From contig NZ_JAOVZQ010000001.1 in NCBI RefSeq assembly GCF_026619435.1, positions 1,495,501-1,559,500 of the forward strand: 64,000 nucleotides of DNA, read 5' to 3'. The notes beneath the pieces are model-generated. The model made no database searches and had not been told where the DNA came from. It saw only the letters and a program-made list of their open reading frames with translations. This stretch comes from Hoeflea ulvae. GTDB taxonomy: Bacteria > Pseudomonadota > Alphaproteobacteria > Rhizobiales > Rhizobiaceae. Both the position numbers and the translations under genes were made by a program. Positions 21,544-31,219 of the stretch are shown in pieces (within the stretch, counting starts at the first letter, position 1; each line of letters begins with the position of its first letter).

Positions 21544-21702
21544 AGATACTTGACAGCTCTGCGGAAGGCTGAAATGTTTTCAATCTTGTCCGGAAAAACC
21601 GGACCCGGGCGTTGGGAAATACTTGCGATCAGCGACCTGTCGGGTTGGTCGAATTCCCAGGACCGGACCGCTTGAGGAGGCGGGCAATCTTGGGAGGAAT
21701 TT

Positions 21703-23364
21703 ATGAAAGTCGAATTGTTTGAACACGCGGTACGGGTGGCGATGAGCCGTCGCCGGCTGCTGCAGGGTGCTGCTGCCGTCGGCAGTCTCGCTGCAGTGGG
21801 AGGTCTTGGTACCAAACATGCCGGCGCGCAGGACGATGTCCGCGCCGCCATCCTGAAGATCCCCGGCGTTGGCGCCGGATCACCGACCGACGCCGATTGG
21901 CAGAAGGTCGGAGAAATGTGTCTGGCAGCGACCAGGGCCAATGTCGCCGAAGGCGAGTTCGAAGGCGTTGAACTGACCTTCATGGGGCTGAATAACCAGA
22001 ACCTTCACAATTTCCTGTTCCGCGGCTTCCTGAAGCCATGGGAAGCCTATACCGGCGCGAAGATCAACTGGATCGATCTGGCCCAGGCCGATTACAACGC
22101 CCGTCTGCAGCAGTCGATCGCCACCGGCACCGTGGATTTCGACCTTATAGAAATGGGCGCGCCGTTCGAAGGCGATGTCTGCGGCAAGGGCCTGGCCTCG
22201 GAAATGCCGGACTGGGTAAAGACCCAGATCGACATGGACGACTATGTGAGCTACCTGCAGGCGCCTGTCGGCACCTGGGACGGCAAGACCTACCGTGTCT
22301 CCATTGATGGCGATTGCCACACCTTCGCCTATCGCAAGGACTACTACGAGAACGCCGATTTCGCCGCAGCCTGGAAAGAGTCTGGCGGCGAGGGCGAGTG
22401 GAGTGTTCCCCGCACCTGGAAGGATGTGCAGGCGCATTCGAAATTCCTGGCCGGCAAGGAAGATCCGCTCACCGGACTTGAAGCCCATGGCTTCCTTGAC
22501 CCGCTCAAGGGCTGGGGCGGCTTCGGCTTCTACTTCCTTGAAGACCGCGCCACCGCCTATGCCAAGCATCCCGATGATCCGGCATGGCTGTTTGATGCGG
22601 ACACGATGAAGCCGCGGGTCAACAACCCTGCCTTCGTCCGCGCCATTCAGGACGTGATGGACCTGATTGCGGTCGACGGCGCCTATCCTGCCGACCAGAT
22701 CAACGCCGATCCGGGCACGACTGCGTTCTCGCAGTTCCTGGCAGGCACCGGCTCGATGCTGACCTGGTGGGGCGATGTCGGCTCTTCGGCCCGCACCTCC
22801 GACACCTCTGTCGTCGGCGATGTTGTCGGGTTCGACATCCTGCCGGGCTCGGACGAGGTCTACAACTCCAAGACCGGCGAATGGGAAGCCACGGCCAATG
22901 AAGCGCCCAACATGGCCTATATCGGCTGGGGCGTTTACGTCATGGCCCGTGTCGATGGCGACGAGAAGAAGCACAAGGCCGCTTGGTCTGCTGCGGCGCA
23001 TCTCGGCGGCAAGGACCTGTCCTTGTGGACATCGGCCTATCCGTCGGGCTTCCAGCCCTACCGCAACAGCCACTTCAACTACGAGGAATGGGAAGAGGCC
23101 GGTTATGACCGCGCCTTTGTCGAGGATTACCTCGGCTCCAACGCGGACAGCTACAATCACCCGAACTCGGCGATTGAACCGCGCATTCCGGGCATCTTCC
23201 AGTATTACTCGGTGGCCGAGGACGAACTGGCCAAGGGCTTTGCCGGGCAATATGCCTCCGCCCAGGAAACCGCCGATGCCATCGCTGCCGCCTGGGAGAA
23301 GATCACCGACCAGATCGGCCGGGAAAGCCAGATAGCGCTCTACAAGGCGTCGCTGGGCATGTAG
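21703..23364 (+). CDS. Extracellular solute-binding protein, family 1 (sugar ABC importer)
   Basis: A 553-residue periplasmic binding protein. A Tat-type signal peptide is present: 'SRRRLLQGAA' at about residues 15-24, a hydrophobic stretch, and a likely cleavage after 'HAGAQ'. Family-1 features include 'WEAYTGAKINWIDLAQADY' and 'LAGTGSMLTWWGD'. It is longer than the usual 420-450 residues, resembling large binding proteins for polyol or oligosaccharide systems. A GGGAGGA ribosome site precedes the ATG. It supplies the two following permeases. A strong hairpin separates it from them, typical for making more binding protein than permease. Confidence 0.9.
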   Translation: MKVELFEHAVRVAMSRRRLLQGAAAVGSLAAVGGLGTKHAGAQDDVRAAILKIPGVGAGSPTDADWQKVGEMCLAATRANVAEGEFEGVELTFMGLNNQNLHNFLFRGFLKPWEAYTGAKINWIDLAQADYNARLQQSIATGTVDFDLIEMGAPFEGDVCGKGLASEMPDWVKTQIDMDDYVSYLQAPVGTWDGKTYRVSIDGDCHTFAYRKDYYENADFAAAWKESGGEGEWSVPRTWKDVQAHSKFLAGKEDPLTGLEAHGFLDPLKGWGGFGFYFLEDRATAYAKHPDDPAWLFDADTMKPRVNNPAFVRAIQDVMDLIAVDGAYPADQINADPGTTAFSQFLAGTGSMLTWWGDVGSSARTSDTSVVGDVVGFDILPGSDEVYNSKTGEWEATANEAPNMAYIGWGVYVMARVDGDEKKHKAAWSAAAHLGGKDLSLWTSAYPSGFQPYRNSHFNYEEWEEAGYDRAFVEDYLGSNADSYNHPNSAIEPRIPGIFQYYSVAEDELAKGFAGQYASAQETADAIAAAWEKITDQIGRESQIALYKASLGM

Positions 23365-23381
23365 GCCCGACACTCTGATCT

Positions 23382-23416
23382 GGACGCCGGCGGAAAACCC
23401 TGCCGGCGTCCGTTTT
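23382..23416 (+). terminator. Intercistronic hairpin with T-run (attenuator or mRNA-stabilising)
   Basis: A perfect 10-bp stem (23382-23391 GGACGCCGGC with 23402-23411) has a 10-base loop followed by GTTTT. It lies between the binding-protein stop and the first permease start at 23436. Such elements usually lower read-through or protect the upstream mRNA, so the periplasmic binding protein is made in excess. Confidence 0.75.
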
Positions 23417-23435
23417 CAATCCGGGATGCGCAGAT

Positions 23436-24542
23436 TTGGCCGAGCAAGGCGATTTCCTTCACGTTGTCACCACCGACAATCTCTCCGACCGGAGGATTGC
23501 GATCGGCCGCGCCATCATATGGGGCTCCGCCGGCATTCTGGCAGTGGTTGCCCTTTTCCAGACCCTGCAGGAAACCGGCTATGCGGATTTCGGCTTCTCC
23601 ACCTGGCGGCCGACGCTCTATGCCTATGTGCTCTGGGCGATCTGCCTGTGCTGGGGCCAGGTTCTGATCCGCGGCGAACGGGGCAAACGTGTCCTGTTCG
23701 TCCTGCCTGCGGCGCTGTTCGTGATATCCATGGTGGTGTTCCCGCTGCTGTTCGGGCTGGTGATCGCGTTTTCGGACTGGAACCTTTCCTCGCCGACCGG
23801 CCGCACCTTCAACGGCCTGGACAATCTACGCCAGATGTGGACCGACGACTTCTACTGGAATGCGCTGGCCAATATGGTGCGCTACACGCTCGCTATCATC
23901 GTCGAATACGCCATCGCCTTCGGCCTTGCGCTCTTGCTCAATTCGCAGATCCGCGCCCGCAAATTCTTCCGCGTCGCTTTCCTGATGCCGCTTATGCTGT
24001 CGCCGGTTGCGGTAAGCTGGATGATCGGCAAATCAATGATGGAAGTCCGGTTCGGTCCGCTGGCGCGGCTGGCGCGCGAATTGGGATGGGACTCGCCGTC
24101 GTTTTTCGGCTCGCCCGAAATGGCCCGTCTGACCATCATGGTGATGGACGCCTGGACCTATATCCCCTTCATGATGATCATGATTCTGGCAGGCCTTCAG
24201 GCCATCCCCAAGGACATCCAGGAAGCCGCCAGGGTTGATGGCGCACGCGCCTGGCGGGGTTTTTGGGAAGTCACATTCCCGCTGATGCTGCCGGTTTCGA
24301 TCACGGTGATCCTGATCCGCATCATCTTCAAGCTCAAGCTCGCCGACATCATCATCAATGTGACCTCCGGCGGTCCGGGCGGCGCCACCGACAGCGTCAC
24401 CAGCTTCATCTTCCGCGAATACCGCGACCGCTCCAATGTCGGCTACGGCACATTGCTGGCAATGGTCTATCTGGTGGTCATCGTGATCGCGATCACGATC
24501 CTCATGAAGCTGACCGACCGCTGGGCGCGGCCGCGTTATTGA
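23436..24542 (+). CDS. Sugar ABC transporter permease (first subunit)
   Basis: A 368-residue CUT1-type permease of the MalF class. It has an extra N-terminal membrane pair ('AIIWGSAGILAVVALFQ' and 'TLYAYVLWAICLCWGQVLI') before the core helices ('VLFVLPAALFVISMVVFPLL'). The EAA loop reads 'EAARVDGARAWRGFWEVTFP', which docks to the ATPase. It starts at TTG 23436; the ribosome site is weak, fitting low expression after the hairpin. Membrane channel of the importer fed by the 21703 gene product. Confidence 0.88.
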   Translation: MAEQGDFLHVVTTDNLSDRRIAIGRAIIWGSAGILAVVALFQTLQETGYADFGFSTWRPTLYAYVLWAICLCWGQVLIRGERGKRVLFVLPAALFVISMVVFPLLFGLVIAFSDWNLSSPTGRTFNGLDNLRQMWTDDFYWNALANMVRYTLAIIVEYAIAFGLALLLNSQIRARKFFRVAFLMPLMLSPVAVSWMIGKSMMEVRFGPLARLARELGWDSPSFFGSPEMARLTIMVMDAWTYIPFMMIMILAGLQAIPKDIQEAARVDGARAWRGFWEVTFPLMLPVSITVILIRIIFKLKLADIIINVTSGGPGGATDSVTSFIFREYRDRSNVGYGTLLAMVYLVVIVIAITILMKLTDRWARPRY

Positions 24543-24555
24543 TCGGAAAGCACAG

Positions 24556-25473
24556 ATGAGCCAGCAGATATTTCATGACAGCCCCGATGATTTCGCCCAC
24601 AAGGCGAAATGGTTCTCGGGCCGGTTTGCGGTCTATGCCGCGCTGATCCTGTGGGCAATCATCTGCCTGTTTCCGATCTACTGGACGATCACAACATCAT
24701 TCAAGATGGCTCCGGACGTGATGCGGGGGCATCTCATCCCGTATTGGGACTACCAGCCGAAATGGCTTGGCTGGCGCTCGCTCGGCTTTTCCCCCGACAC
24801 GATCTGGGCGGAATCCACGGTGCGTGAGGAATTCGTCAAGCGTTTCTACAATTCGGTGATCACCTCGCTGTCGGCCTCGGCGCTGGCGGTGTTCCTGGGA
24901 TCGCTCGCAGCCTACGGCCTCTCGCGCTTTTCCTACCGTTTCGGCTTCATGCGCAATTCGGACATCTCGTTCTTTTTTCTGAGCCAGCTGATCCTGCCGC
25001 CGGTGGTGTTGGCGCTGCCCTTTCTGGTGCTCTACAAATCATTGGCGCTGCTTGACACCCGCATCGGCCTGATCCTGCTCTACACGCTCACCGTGCTGCC
25101 GATCGTCATCTGGATCATGCGCGACCAGTTCGCCGGCATTCCCAAGGAACTCGAAGAGGCCGCACTGGTCGACGGACTGTCGATCTGGGGCGCCTTTGCC
25201 ACCATCGTGCTGCCGATTGCGCTGCCCGGCATGGTCGCGGCCTTCATCCTGTCGCTGGTGCTGACCTGGAACGAGTATTTTTTCGCAGCCCTGCTGACTT
25301 CCACCCACGCCAACACGCTTCCGGTGATGGTGGCGAGCCAGACCGGCAGCCAGGGCATCAGCTGGTGGTCGATGGCGGCGCTGTCCTTTGCGGCGATCCT
25401 GCCGCTGATCGTCATCGGCATTCTGCTCGAGCGCTACATCATCAAGGGAATGGCAGCGGGTGCCGTGAAGTAA
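24556..25473 (+). CDS. Sugar ABC transporter permease (second subunit)
   Basis: A 305-residue MalG-class permease. The first membrane helix is 'FAVYAALILWAIICLFPIYW', the core helices follow, and the EAA loop is 'EEAALVDGLSIWGAFATIVLP'. 'ILSLVLTWNEYFFAALLTS' is a family hallmark. It starts 13 bp after the first permease, completing the importer, and is convergent with the SIS-domain gene 39 bp away. Confidence 0.92.
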   Translation: MSQQIFHDSPDDFAHKAKWFSGRFAVYAALILWAIICLFPIYWTITTSFKMAPDVMRGHLIPYWDYQPKWLGWRSLGFSPDTIWAESTVREEFVKRFYNSVITSLSASALAVFLGSLAAYGLSRFSYRFGFMRNSDISFFFLSQLILPPVVLALPFLVLYKSLALLDTRIGLILLYTLTVLPIVIWIMRDQFAGIPKELEEAALVDGLSIWGAFATIVLPIALPGMVAAFILSLVLTWNEYFFAALLTSTHANTLPVMVASQTGSQGISWWSMAALSFAAILPLIVIGILLERYIIKGMAAGAVK

Positions 25474-25512
25474 CACGCATCAGGGCACCGGCGCCCGCCG
25501 GCTGCGAGACCC

Positions 25513-26058
25513 TCATTCCATGTTGGTGTGGCGTGCCCGCATGCTTTCGGTGGTTTCGCCGAGCTGATCCTTGAGCTTGAGCACCAGGATTTCGAACAAC
25601 ACGAACAGCGCGCCCTCATAGGCCGAGCCCATCGGCAGGACCGAAGCGCCGCCGATGTCGCGCGCCATGGTCTGCGCCGGAATGGTCAGAACCAGATCGG
25701 CAAGCCCGGCGCTTTCGCAGTCCGGTTCCGCGGTCAGGAACAGGATTCTTGCCCCCGCTTCCTTGGCCACCCGCATCAGCGCCGTGACGGTCGAGAGTTC
25801 GCCGGGACCCGCAGAGCACAGAAACAGATCACCCTTGCCAAGCGGCGGCGTGGTCATGGCGCCTTGCGTCGCGGCGTTCAGGCCGAGATGAAACAGCCGC
25901 ATGGTCAGCCCCTGGATCTGAAGGCTCTCGCGGCCGCATCCATAGGCGACGATCGTGCTCGCCGATCCGATCATGGCGGCGGCATGCTCTATCTCTGCCG
26001 GATCAATCGCCTCGACCACGGCCCCGATTTCCGACAGTGCTTTCCGGAATTCGGTCAT
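25513..26058 (-). CDS. SIS domain sugar isomerase, 6-phospho-3-hexuloisomerase-like
   Basis: A 181-residue single SIS-domain protein, the size of HxlB. Sugar-phosphate contacts are in 'VAYGCGRESLQIQGL' (near residues 38-52) and 'FLCSAGPGELSTV' (the loop that is usually 'SGSGET'). 'RVAKEAGARILFLTAEP' gives the second strand. HxlB converts 3-hexulose-6-phosphate to fructose-6-phosphate; the Ser-rich loop here is altered (Ala-Gly-Pro-Gly), so the substrate may differ. The ATG overlaps the end of the FGGY kinase gene, implying they act together. It is the last gene of the long leftward operon. Confidence 0.78.
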   Translation of the reverse strand: MTEFRKALSEIGAVVEAIDPAEIEHAAAMIGSASTIVAYGCGRESLQIQGLTMRLFHLGLNAATQGAMTTPPLGKGDLFLCSAGPGELSTVTALMRVAKEAGARILFLTAEPDCESAGLADLVLTIPAQTMARDIGGASVLPMGSAYEGALFVLFEILVLKLKDQLGETTESMRARHTNME

Positions 26059-27549
26059 GCTTCGGGATCCAGTGCTGCCATGATGTCCTTCGTCTGCTCA
26101 TAGAGCTTCAGGAACAGGGGATATTGCCGGTCATAGGCGGCATGGCTTTTGGCTTCGACCACTTCGCCGGGCGGATTCCAGGCTGCCATGTCTCCGGCCT
26201 CGGCGCTGCCCACGGCAAGGGCTGCCAGGAATGCGTCGCCATAGGACGCGCCGGTGGTGACGGCGCAGACGATCTGGTCAAGCCCGGTGAGATCGGAAGT
26301 CGCCTGGAGCCATGGCCGGTTCTTGGTGCCGCCGCCGACTGCGAGCACTCGGGCCGGCCGTTGTCCGGCTTCGGCATAGGTTTCGGCGATGTGCCGTGTC
26401 GCCGATGCAATGCCTTCGAGGACTGATCGGTACATGTCGCCGCGGTCATGGGTCAGGTCGAGCCCGAAGAAGCTGCCCTTGGCATGGCTGTCATGGATCG
26501 GCGTGCGCTCGCCCGAAAAATAGGGCAGGCAGATAAGCCCCTTTGCGCCCGGCGGCGAGGCCAGGGCTTCGCTGGTCAGCACGGCGAAGGCGCTGTCGCG
26601 CTCAAGCTCGCGGGCAAAATGATCGCGGAACCAGTGGGTCAATGTGCCGGATGTCGCAAGACCGGCCATTGCCGCATGTTCGCCCGGGAAAAGCCAGGGC
26701 GCGTGCCACAGCCGCGGATCGGACAGCGGCTGGTCCGACAGCAGGATGATGAAAATGGTCGAGCCATACATCATCATCATGTCGCCTGAATGCCTGACCC
26801 CGACGCTGACCGCTTCGGCTGCTGCGTCGATGGTGCCGCAGGTGACCGGCGTGCCTGCGGCGAGGCCGGTTTCAGCGGCAGCCTCCCGGGTGACATGGCC
26901 GGCAATCTCGGTTGACCACATCAGTTCAGGCAGCATCGCGGGCGGGCAGAAATCGGCGAGGTCATCGCACCAGTCCTGCTCGGTTATGTCATAGAGCGGC
27001 GAGAAATTGGCGGCGGTGTAATGATCGATCGCATAGGCGCCGGTCAGCCGGAAGGTAAGATAGCTGGTCGAGGACAGGATCCTTGCCGTCTTCTCCCACA
27101 GCTCCGGATGGTTGCGCTTGAACCAGAGTATCTTGGGGCCGACAGATTGCGAGGTCAGCGCATTGCCGCAGCGGGCAAGGATCGTGTCCTTGCCGATCTC
27201 CGCATTGAGATCGTGGATTTCGCGCGCAGCGCGGGTGTCGACGCCGTAGAGCACGCCATTGCTCAGCGGCGCGCCATCGGCATCCACCGGGAGCATGCAG
27301 GGTCCGATGGCCGATGTGGCGATGGCGCGGATCTCGGCGGGGTCGACGCCGCTTTCGGCAATCAGCTTGCGGGTGATGAAGACAAAGTCGCCCCACCAGT
27401 CTTCCTCGGCGCGGTGCTCCGCCCAGCCCGGGCGCGGCACGATCATCTCGTGGGCGCGCGCGGCACTGGGCGACGATGCGGCCGTCATCGGCAACCAGAA
27501 CGCCCTTGCTTTCGAAGGTGCCGATGTCAACGCCGAGTGTGAATCCCAT
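26055..27549 (-). pseudogene. FGGY carbohydrate kinase with a one-base frameshift near codon 27
   Basis: The N-terminus 'MGFTLGVDIGTFESKGVLVADDGRIVA' (the FGGY ATP-site start) is in one frame from ATG 27547-27549. The rest, beginning 'ARAHEMIVPRPGWAEH', is in another frame and continues to 26055 with FGGY motifs 'GTIDAAAEAVSVGVRHSGDMMMMYGST' split over the middle and 'LAVGGGTKNRPWLQ' near the C-terminus. Removing one G of the GGG run at 27468-27470 would join both as 'DDGRIVASAARAHEM', giving about 497 residues, the family length. It is either a sequencing/assembly error or a recent inactivation. It would phosphorylate a ketose such as xylulose or fuculose. Confidence 0.85.
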
Positions 27550-27552
27550 AGC

Positions 27553-28650
27553 TCATGTCTCCCGGGTCAGCTTGAAGCCGGCCTTGATGCCAAAGATTGC
27601 CGCCAGCGCCAGCCGGACGAGAGCTTCGACATCGGCCAGGTCGCAGCATTCGACGGCCGAGTGCGAATGCCGCATCGGAAAGCCGATATCGATGGAGGCG
27701 ACACCTTCGCCGACCAGTTGCACATAGGACAGGTCCGTCAGCACCCCGACCTGGGCCGAGCGCTGCAGCGGCATGCCGAGCCCGTCGGCCGCGTCCTCGA
27801 ACAGCCGCACCATGGCGGGATGCGGGATCACCCCGTTCAAGGTTCCGCGGCCATGAAACGAATAGAGGCTGATGCCTGGCCCGCCGCCCAGTGTCATCTC
27901 GCCGCGATCGGCCATATCAGGCGTGTCACTGGCCAGCATCAGATCAATCTGGATGGCGATGTCGGGCTTGAGTGCCTGGGCCGCCACCAGTGCGCCGCGC
28001 AGGTTGAATTCCTCCTGCACGCTGAACACCACATGCACCGTCGGCCTGTCCGTGCGCCCGGCGAGGCCGCGGGCGATTTCCAGAAGGGCTGCGCAGCCGG
28101 CGCGGTCGTCGACCGAGGTGCCGGCAATCCGGTCGCCGGCAAGTTCGATGATCCGCGATTGATAGACCACCGGCGTGCCGATCCGGATGCCCGCCGCTTC
28201 CACCGCCTGTTTCGAGCCGTGGCCGGTGTCGATCAGGATTTCCGGCGTCGTCACCACCTTGTATTTCTCATCCGCCGTGGTGGCGTGATGCGCCTTGTTC
28301 ATGATGATGCCGGGCACGTCCCGGCCTTCGCCGACGCACAGGGTGACGGCTTGCGCCGCCATCGCCCGTTCCGAGACGCCGCCCATGCGCTCGACCCTGA
28401 TCAGGCCGTCCGCCTCGATGCGGCGGACGAAAAATCCGAGCTGGTCCATATGGGTGAAGATCATCACAGCCGGCGCATCCGCATCGCCTTCGAGGCTGGC
28501 GATCACATTGCCCATCCGGTCAACCCGGCTGGCAATGCCCGCTTCGGTAAGCTGCCTGCGGATCAGGCCGGCAACCCGCTCCTCGTGACCGGACAGGCCC
28601 GGCGTCTTCATCAGCTCCACCAGGTCGCTGCGCAAACGCTGTCGCATCAT
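27553..28650 (-). CDS. M42 family metallopeptidase/SgcX-like protein
   Basis: A 365-residue co-catalytic metal hydrolase. Ligands appear as His in 'FTHMDQLG', Asp in 'GTSVDDRAG', catalytic and ligand Glu in 'VQEEFNLRGA', Asp in 'LMLASDTP' and His in 'PMRHSHSAVE'. M42 enzymes are aminopeptidases, deblocking enzymes or glucanase-like; E. coli SgcX belongs here. The ATG overlaps the BtpA-family gene (4 bp) and the stop is 3 bp from the FGGY start, so it is embedded in a sugar operon. This context argues for a role in sugar-conjugate processing, which is inference. Confidence 0.87.
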   Translation of the reverse strand: MMRQRLRSDLVELMKTPGLSGHEERVAGLIRRQLTEAGIASRVDRMGNVIASLEGDADAPAVMIFTHMDQLGFFVRRIEADGLIRVERMGGVSERAMAAQAVTLCVGEGRDVPGIIMNKAHHATTADEKYKVVTTPEILIDTGHGSKQAVEAAGIRIGTPVVYQSRIIELAGDRIAGTSVDDRAGCAALLEIARGLAGRTDRPTVHVVFSVQEEFNLRGALVAAQALKPDIAIQIDLMLASDTPDMADRGEMTLGGGPGISLYSFHGRGTLNGVIPHPAMVRLFEDAADGLGMPLQRSAQVGVLTDLSYVQLVGEGVASIDIGFPMRHSHSAVECCDLADVEALVRLALAAIFGIKAGFKLTRET

Positions 28651-29459
28651 GTGTCACCCCGTGCGGCACGGGCGCGATCCATCAGGTCCTGCGCCCGGTG
28701 CGGATCGATCGCCTTCCAGGTGTCGCCGTCGATCTTGAGCGCCGAGCCGATGATGCAGCCGTCAGCCACCTTGAGCACATCGGCAATGGTGGCATGCTTG
28801 ACGCCGGTATTGGCGAGCACCGGTGTATCGGGCAGCACTTTCTTGACGGCCTCGAGATCGGACAGTGCCGCAGCCTCTCCGGTGATCTGGCCCGAAACCA
28901 GCACTGCATCCGGGATCGAGGAAAAGACGGCGCTGCGCGCCCGGTCCGGCAGCGACCGGCGGTCGAGACTGTCAGCAAATTCAGCCGATACATTGTAGAG
29001 CAACGCCATGTCGCGGCGGCCCAGCCGGTCGCGATAGCGCACGGCCTTGCCGGCATCCGGCGTCCATGGCCCCATGTCGCTGGCATAGGTTCCGGTGAAA
29101 ATCTCGCGCACGAAGGACGCGCCGGTGGCGGCGGCAAGCGCCACCGAACTCATCGGGTCCCACAGCACATTGACACCGAACGGAACCTTTATTTCGCTGC
29201 GCAACTGGCCAATCACATAGGCCATGGTGGCGGTCGATGCGGTGTCGACATTGAATTCATAGGGCCGGTCGTTCTCGTTGCCGAACATGACGGCATCAAA
29301 GCCGGCGGCTTGCAGCGCGTTGAGGTCGTTCCGCGCCCCGGTCACCAGCCCCTCGAGGCCGGCGTCGCTGTCATGGAGCGGCGAACCGGGCAGCGCGCCC
29401 AGATGGACCATTGCGATCACCGGTTTTCCGGGACCGAACACACGTTTGAAATTGTTCAA
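28647..29459 (-). CDS. BtpA/SgcQ family protein
   Basis: A 270-residue TIM-barrel-like BtpA-family protein. Features are 'AMVHLGALPGSPLH' near the N-terminus, 'AGFDAVMFGNENDRPY', 'VPFGVNVLWD' and 'VLANTGVKHATI...GCIIGSALK', which match the conserved segments of BtpA and E. coli SgcQ. BtpA was linked to photosystem I stability in cyanobacteria, but heterotroph members sit in sugar clusters and probably act as lyases or aldolases. The start ATG is preceded by an inverted repeat (29483-29513). It overlaps the M42 gene, the same partner order as sgcQ/sgcX. Confidence 0.88.
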   Translation of the reverse strand: MNNFKRVFGPGKPVIAMVHLGALPGSPLHDSDAGLEGLVTGARNDLNALQAAGFDAVMFGNENDRPYEFNVDTASTATMAYVIGQLRSEIKVPFGVNVLWDPMSSVALAAATGASFVREIFTGTYASDMGPWTPDAGKAVRYRDRLGRRDMALLYNVSAEFADSLDRRSLPDRARSAVFSSIPDAVLVSGQITGEAAALSDLEAVKKVLPDTPVLANTGVKHATIADVLKVADGCIIGSALKIDGDTWKAIDPHRAQDLMDRARAARGDT

Positions 29460-29482
29460 GGCAGTCTCCCTTCATGCCCGCT

Positions 29483-29513
29483 TTGCCAATGGTCGCGCTC
29501 AGCGGATTGGCAA
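29483..29513. promoter_or_regulatory. Inverted repeat TTGCCAAT-N15-ATTGGCAA upstream of the BtpA-family gene
   Basis: Two exact 8-bp inverted arms (29483-29490 and 29506-29513) lie 24-54 bp before the BtpA-family start, in the 155-bp gap after the GMC oxidoreductase gene. A TTGGCAA element also appears at 21484-21490 in the importer promoter. A shared regulator such as the local RpiR protein is possible but unproven. The gap otherwise shows no gene. Confidence 0.45.
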
Positions 29514-29614
29514 GGATACCCGCATGTTAACAGCCGATCCGGCGCGGATGCAATTGGAGACACGACATTGATTTCAGATCGAAAAGGGACGGGCTGACGG
29601 CCGCTGATCCGCGC

Positions 29615-31219
29615 CTATCTGCCCGCCATCAGGACCAGGTCGCTGGCCCGCTCGGCGATCATGATCGTCGGTGAATTTGTGTTGCCGGAGGTGATGCTCG
29701 GCATCACCGAAGCATCCACGACCCGCAGATTGGAGATGCCGTTGACCCGCAATTGCGGGTCCACAACGGCCTGATCATCGGTGCCCATGCGGGCGGTTCC
29801 GACCGGATGGAAGATCGTCGATGCGATCTGCCCAACGCCTGCGATCAGCTCCTCTTCTGACTGAAAGTTCAGGCCCGGCTTGAACTCTTCGGGTCTGTAG
29901 CGCGCCAGCGCCGCCTGGCTCATGATCCTGCGTGTCAGCCGCACGGCGTTTGCAGCCACCGCCCTGTCGCCTTCGGTGGAAAGGTAATTTGGCTGGATCT
30001 CGGGATGGGCAGACGGATCGGGCGAGGTAATGCGAACATGGCCGCGGCTTTCCGGCCGGAGATGGCAGACACTTGCGGTGATGGCCGGGAAGTCGTGCGG
30101 AGCCTGGCCGAAGGCTTCCAGCGTGACCGGTTGCACATGGTATTCCAGGTCGGGCGTGCCGATCCGCTCATCCGAATAGGCAAAGGCCCCAAGCTGGCTG
30201 GGCGACATGGACATCGGGCCGGTGCGCCGCAGCGCATACTCCAGGCCGATCATGGCCTTGCCCCAGAGTGTCGAGCTCATGACATTGAGTGTCTTGGCGC
30301 CCTGAACCCGGTAGGCGCAGCGGATCTGCAGGTGGTCCTGCAGATTGCCGCCGACATGCGGGGCGTCATGCAGCACCTCGATGCCGTGCTGTTGCAGCAG
30401 CGCGCCGGGGCCGATGCCTGACAGTTGCAGCAATTGCGGCGAGCCGATCGCGCCGGACGACACGATCACTTCGCGCGCCGCACTTACCTTCGATTTCGCC
30501 CCTTTCCGCAGAAACTCCACGCCGGTTGCGCGCTTGCCGGAAAACAGCAACCGCTCGGCCTGGGAATGGGTCATGACCTGGAGATTGGGACGCGACAGGG
30601 CCGGGCGCAGGAAGCCTTTGGCCGCACTCCAGCGCCAGCCCGAACGCTGATTGACCTTGAAATAGCCGACGCCGAAATTGTCGCCGCGGTTGAAGTCTTG
30701 CGTCTCGGGGATCCCTGCCTGGGTGGCGGCGGTTTTCCATGCCTCGAGGATCTCCCAGCTCAGGCGCTGCTCTTCGACCCGCCATTCGCCGCCTTCGCCG
30801 TGCATCTCGTCCTTGCCGGCGTAATAATCCTCGGATTTCATGAAATAGGGCAGGACATCGTCCCATCCCCAGCCGACATTTCCCATCTGCCGCCAGCCGT
30901 CGTAATCGGCGGCCTGGCCGCGCAGATAGAGCATCCCGTTGATCGACGAGCACCCGCCCAGAACCCGGCCGCGGGGATACAGCAGTGCCCGCCCGCCCAA
31001 GCCTTCGCAGGGCGCGGTGGTGAACGACCAGTCGGTGCGCGGATTGCCAATGCAGTAGAGATATCCGACGGGGATATGGATCCAGTGATAATTGTCCTTG
31101 CCGCCGGATTCGAGCAGCAGCACCCGTGTCCCGGGATCCGCGCTCAGCCTGTTGGCGAGCACGCATCCCGCCGACCCGGCGCCGACAATGACATAGTCGA
31201 ATTCGCCATAGTCCTGCAT
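29615..31219 (-). CDS. GMC family FAD-dependent oxidoreductase (choline dehydrogenase-like)
   Basis: About 534 residues. The FAD-binding start is 'YVIVGAGSAGCVLANRLS', the GMC signature 1 is 'GRVLGGCSSINGMLYLRGQ', signature 2 is 'GAIGSPQLLQLSGIGP', and the catalytic His pair region is 'FHPVGTARMG' with 'SGNTNSPTIMIAERASD' at the C-terminus. The ATG at 31217-31219 follows GGGGGA and is preferred over an in-frame upstream start. The family oxidises alcohols, choline or sugars. Within this sugar operon a polyol or sugar dehydrogenase role is likely; it lies between PfkB and BtpA-family genes. Confidence 0.9.
   Translation of the reverse strand: MQDYGEFDYVIVGAGSAGCVLANRLSADPGTRVLLLESGGKDNYHWIHIPVGYLYCIGNPRTDWSFTTAPCEGLGGRALLYPRGRVLGGCSSINGMLYLRGQAADYDGWRQMGNVGWGWDDVLPYFMKSEDYYAGKDEMHGEGGEWRVEEQRLSWEILEAWKTAATQAGIPETQDFNRGDNFGVGYFKVNQRSGWRWSAAKGFLRPALSRPNLQVMTHSQAERLLFSGKRATGVEFLRKGAKSKVSAAREVIVSSGAIGSPQLLQLSGIGPGALLQQHGIEVLHDAPHVGGNLQDHLQIRCAYRVQGAKTLNVMSSTLWGKAMIGLEYALRRTGPMSMSPSQLGAFAYSDERIGTPDLEYHVQPVTLEAFGQAPHDFPAITASVCHLRPESRGHVRITSPDPSAHPEIQPNYLSTEGDRAVAANAVRLTRRIMSQAALARYRPEEFKPGLNFQSEEELIAGVGQIASTIFHPVGTARMGTDDQAVVDPQLRVNGISNLRVVDASVMPSITSGNTNSPTIMIAERASDLVLMAGR

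Noticed and set aside
21880..23373. A 497-codon minus-strand frame opposite the solute-binding protein gene
   Set aside because: The plus-strand gene has a Tat signal, family motifs and a ribosome site; the antisense frame has none.
25474..25512. Possible bidirectional terminator between the sugar permease and SIS genes
   Set aside because: Only a short GC-rich inverted repeat without a T-run is present, too weak to call.
27259..28998. A 579-codon plus-strand frame over the FGGY/M42/BtpA genes
   Set aside because: It crosses several genes with clear motifs on the other strand and has no recognisable domain.
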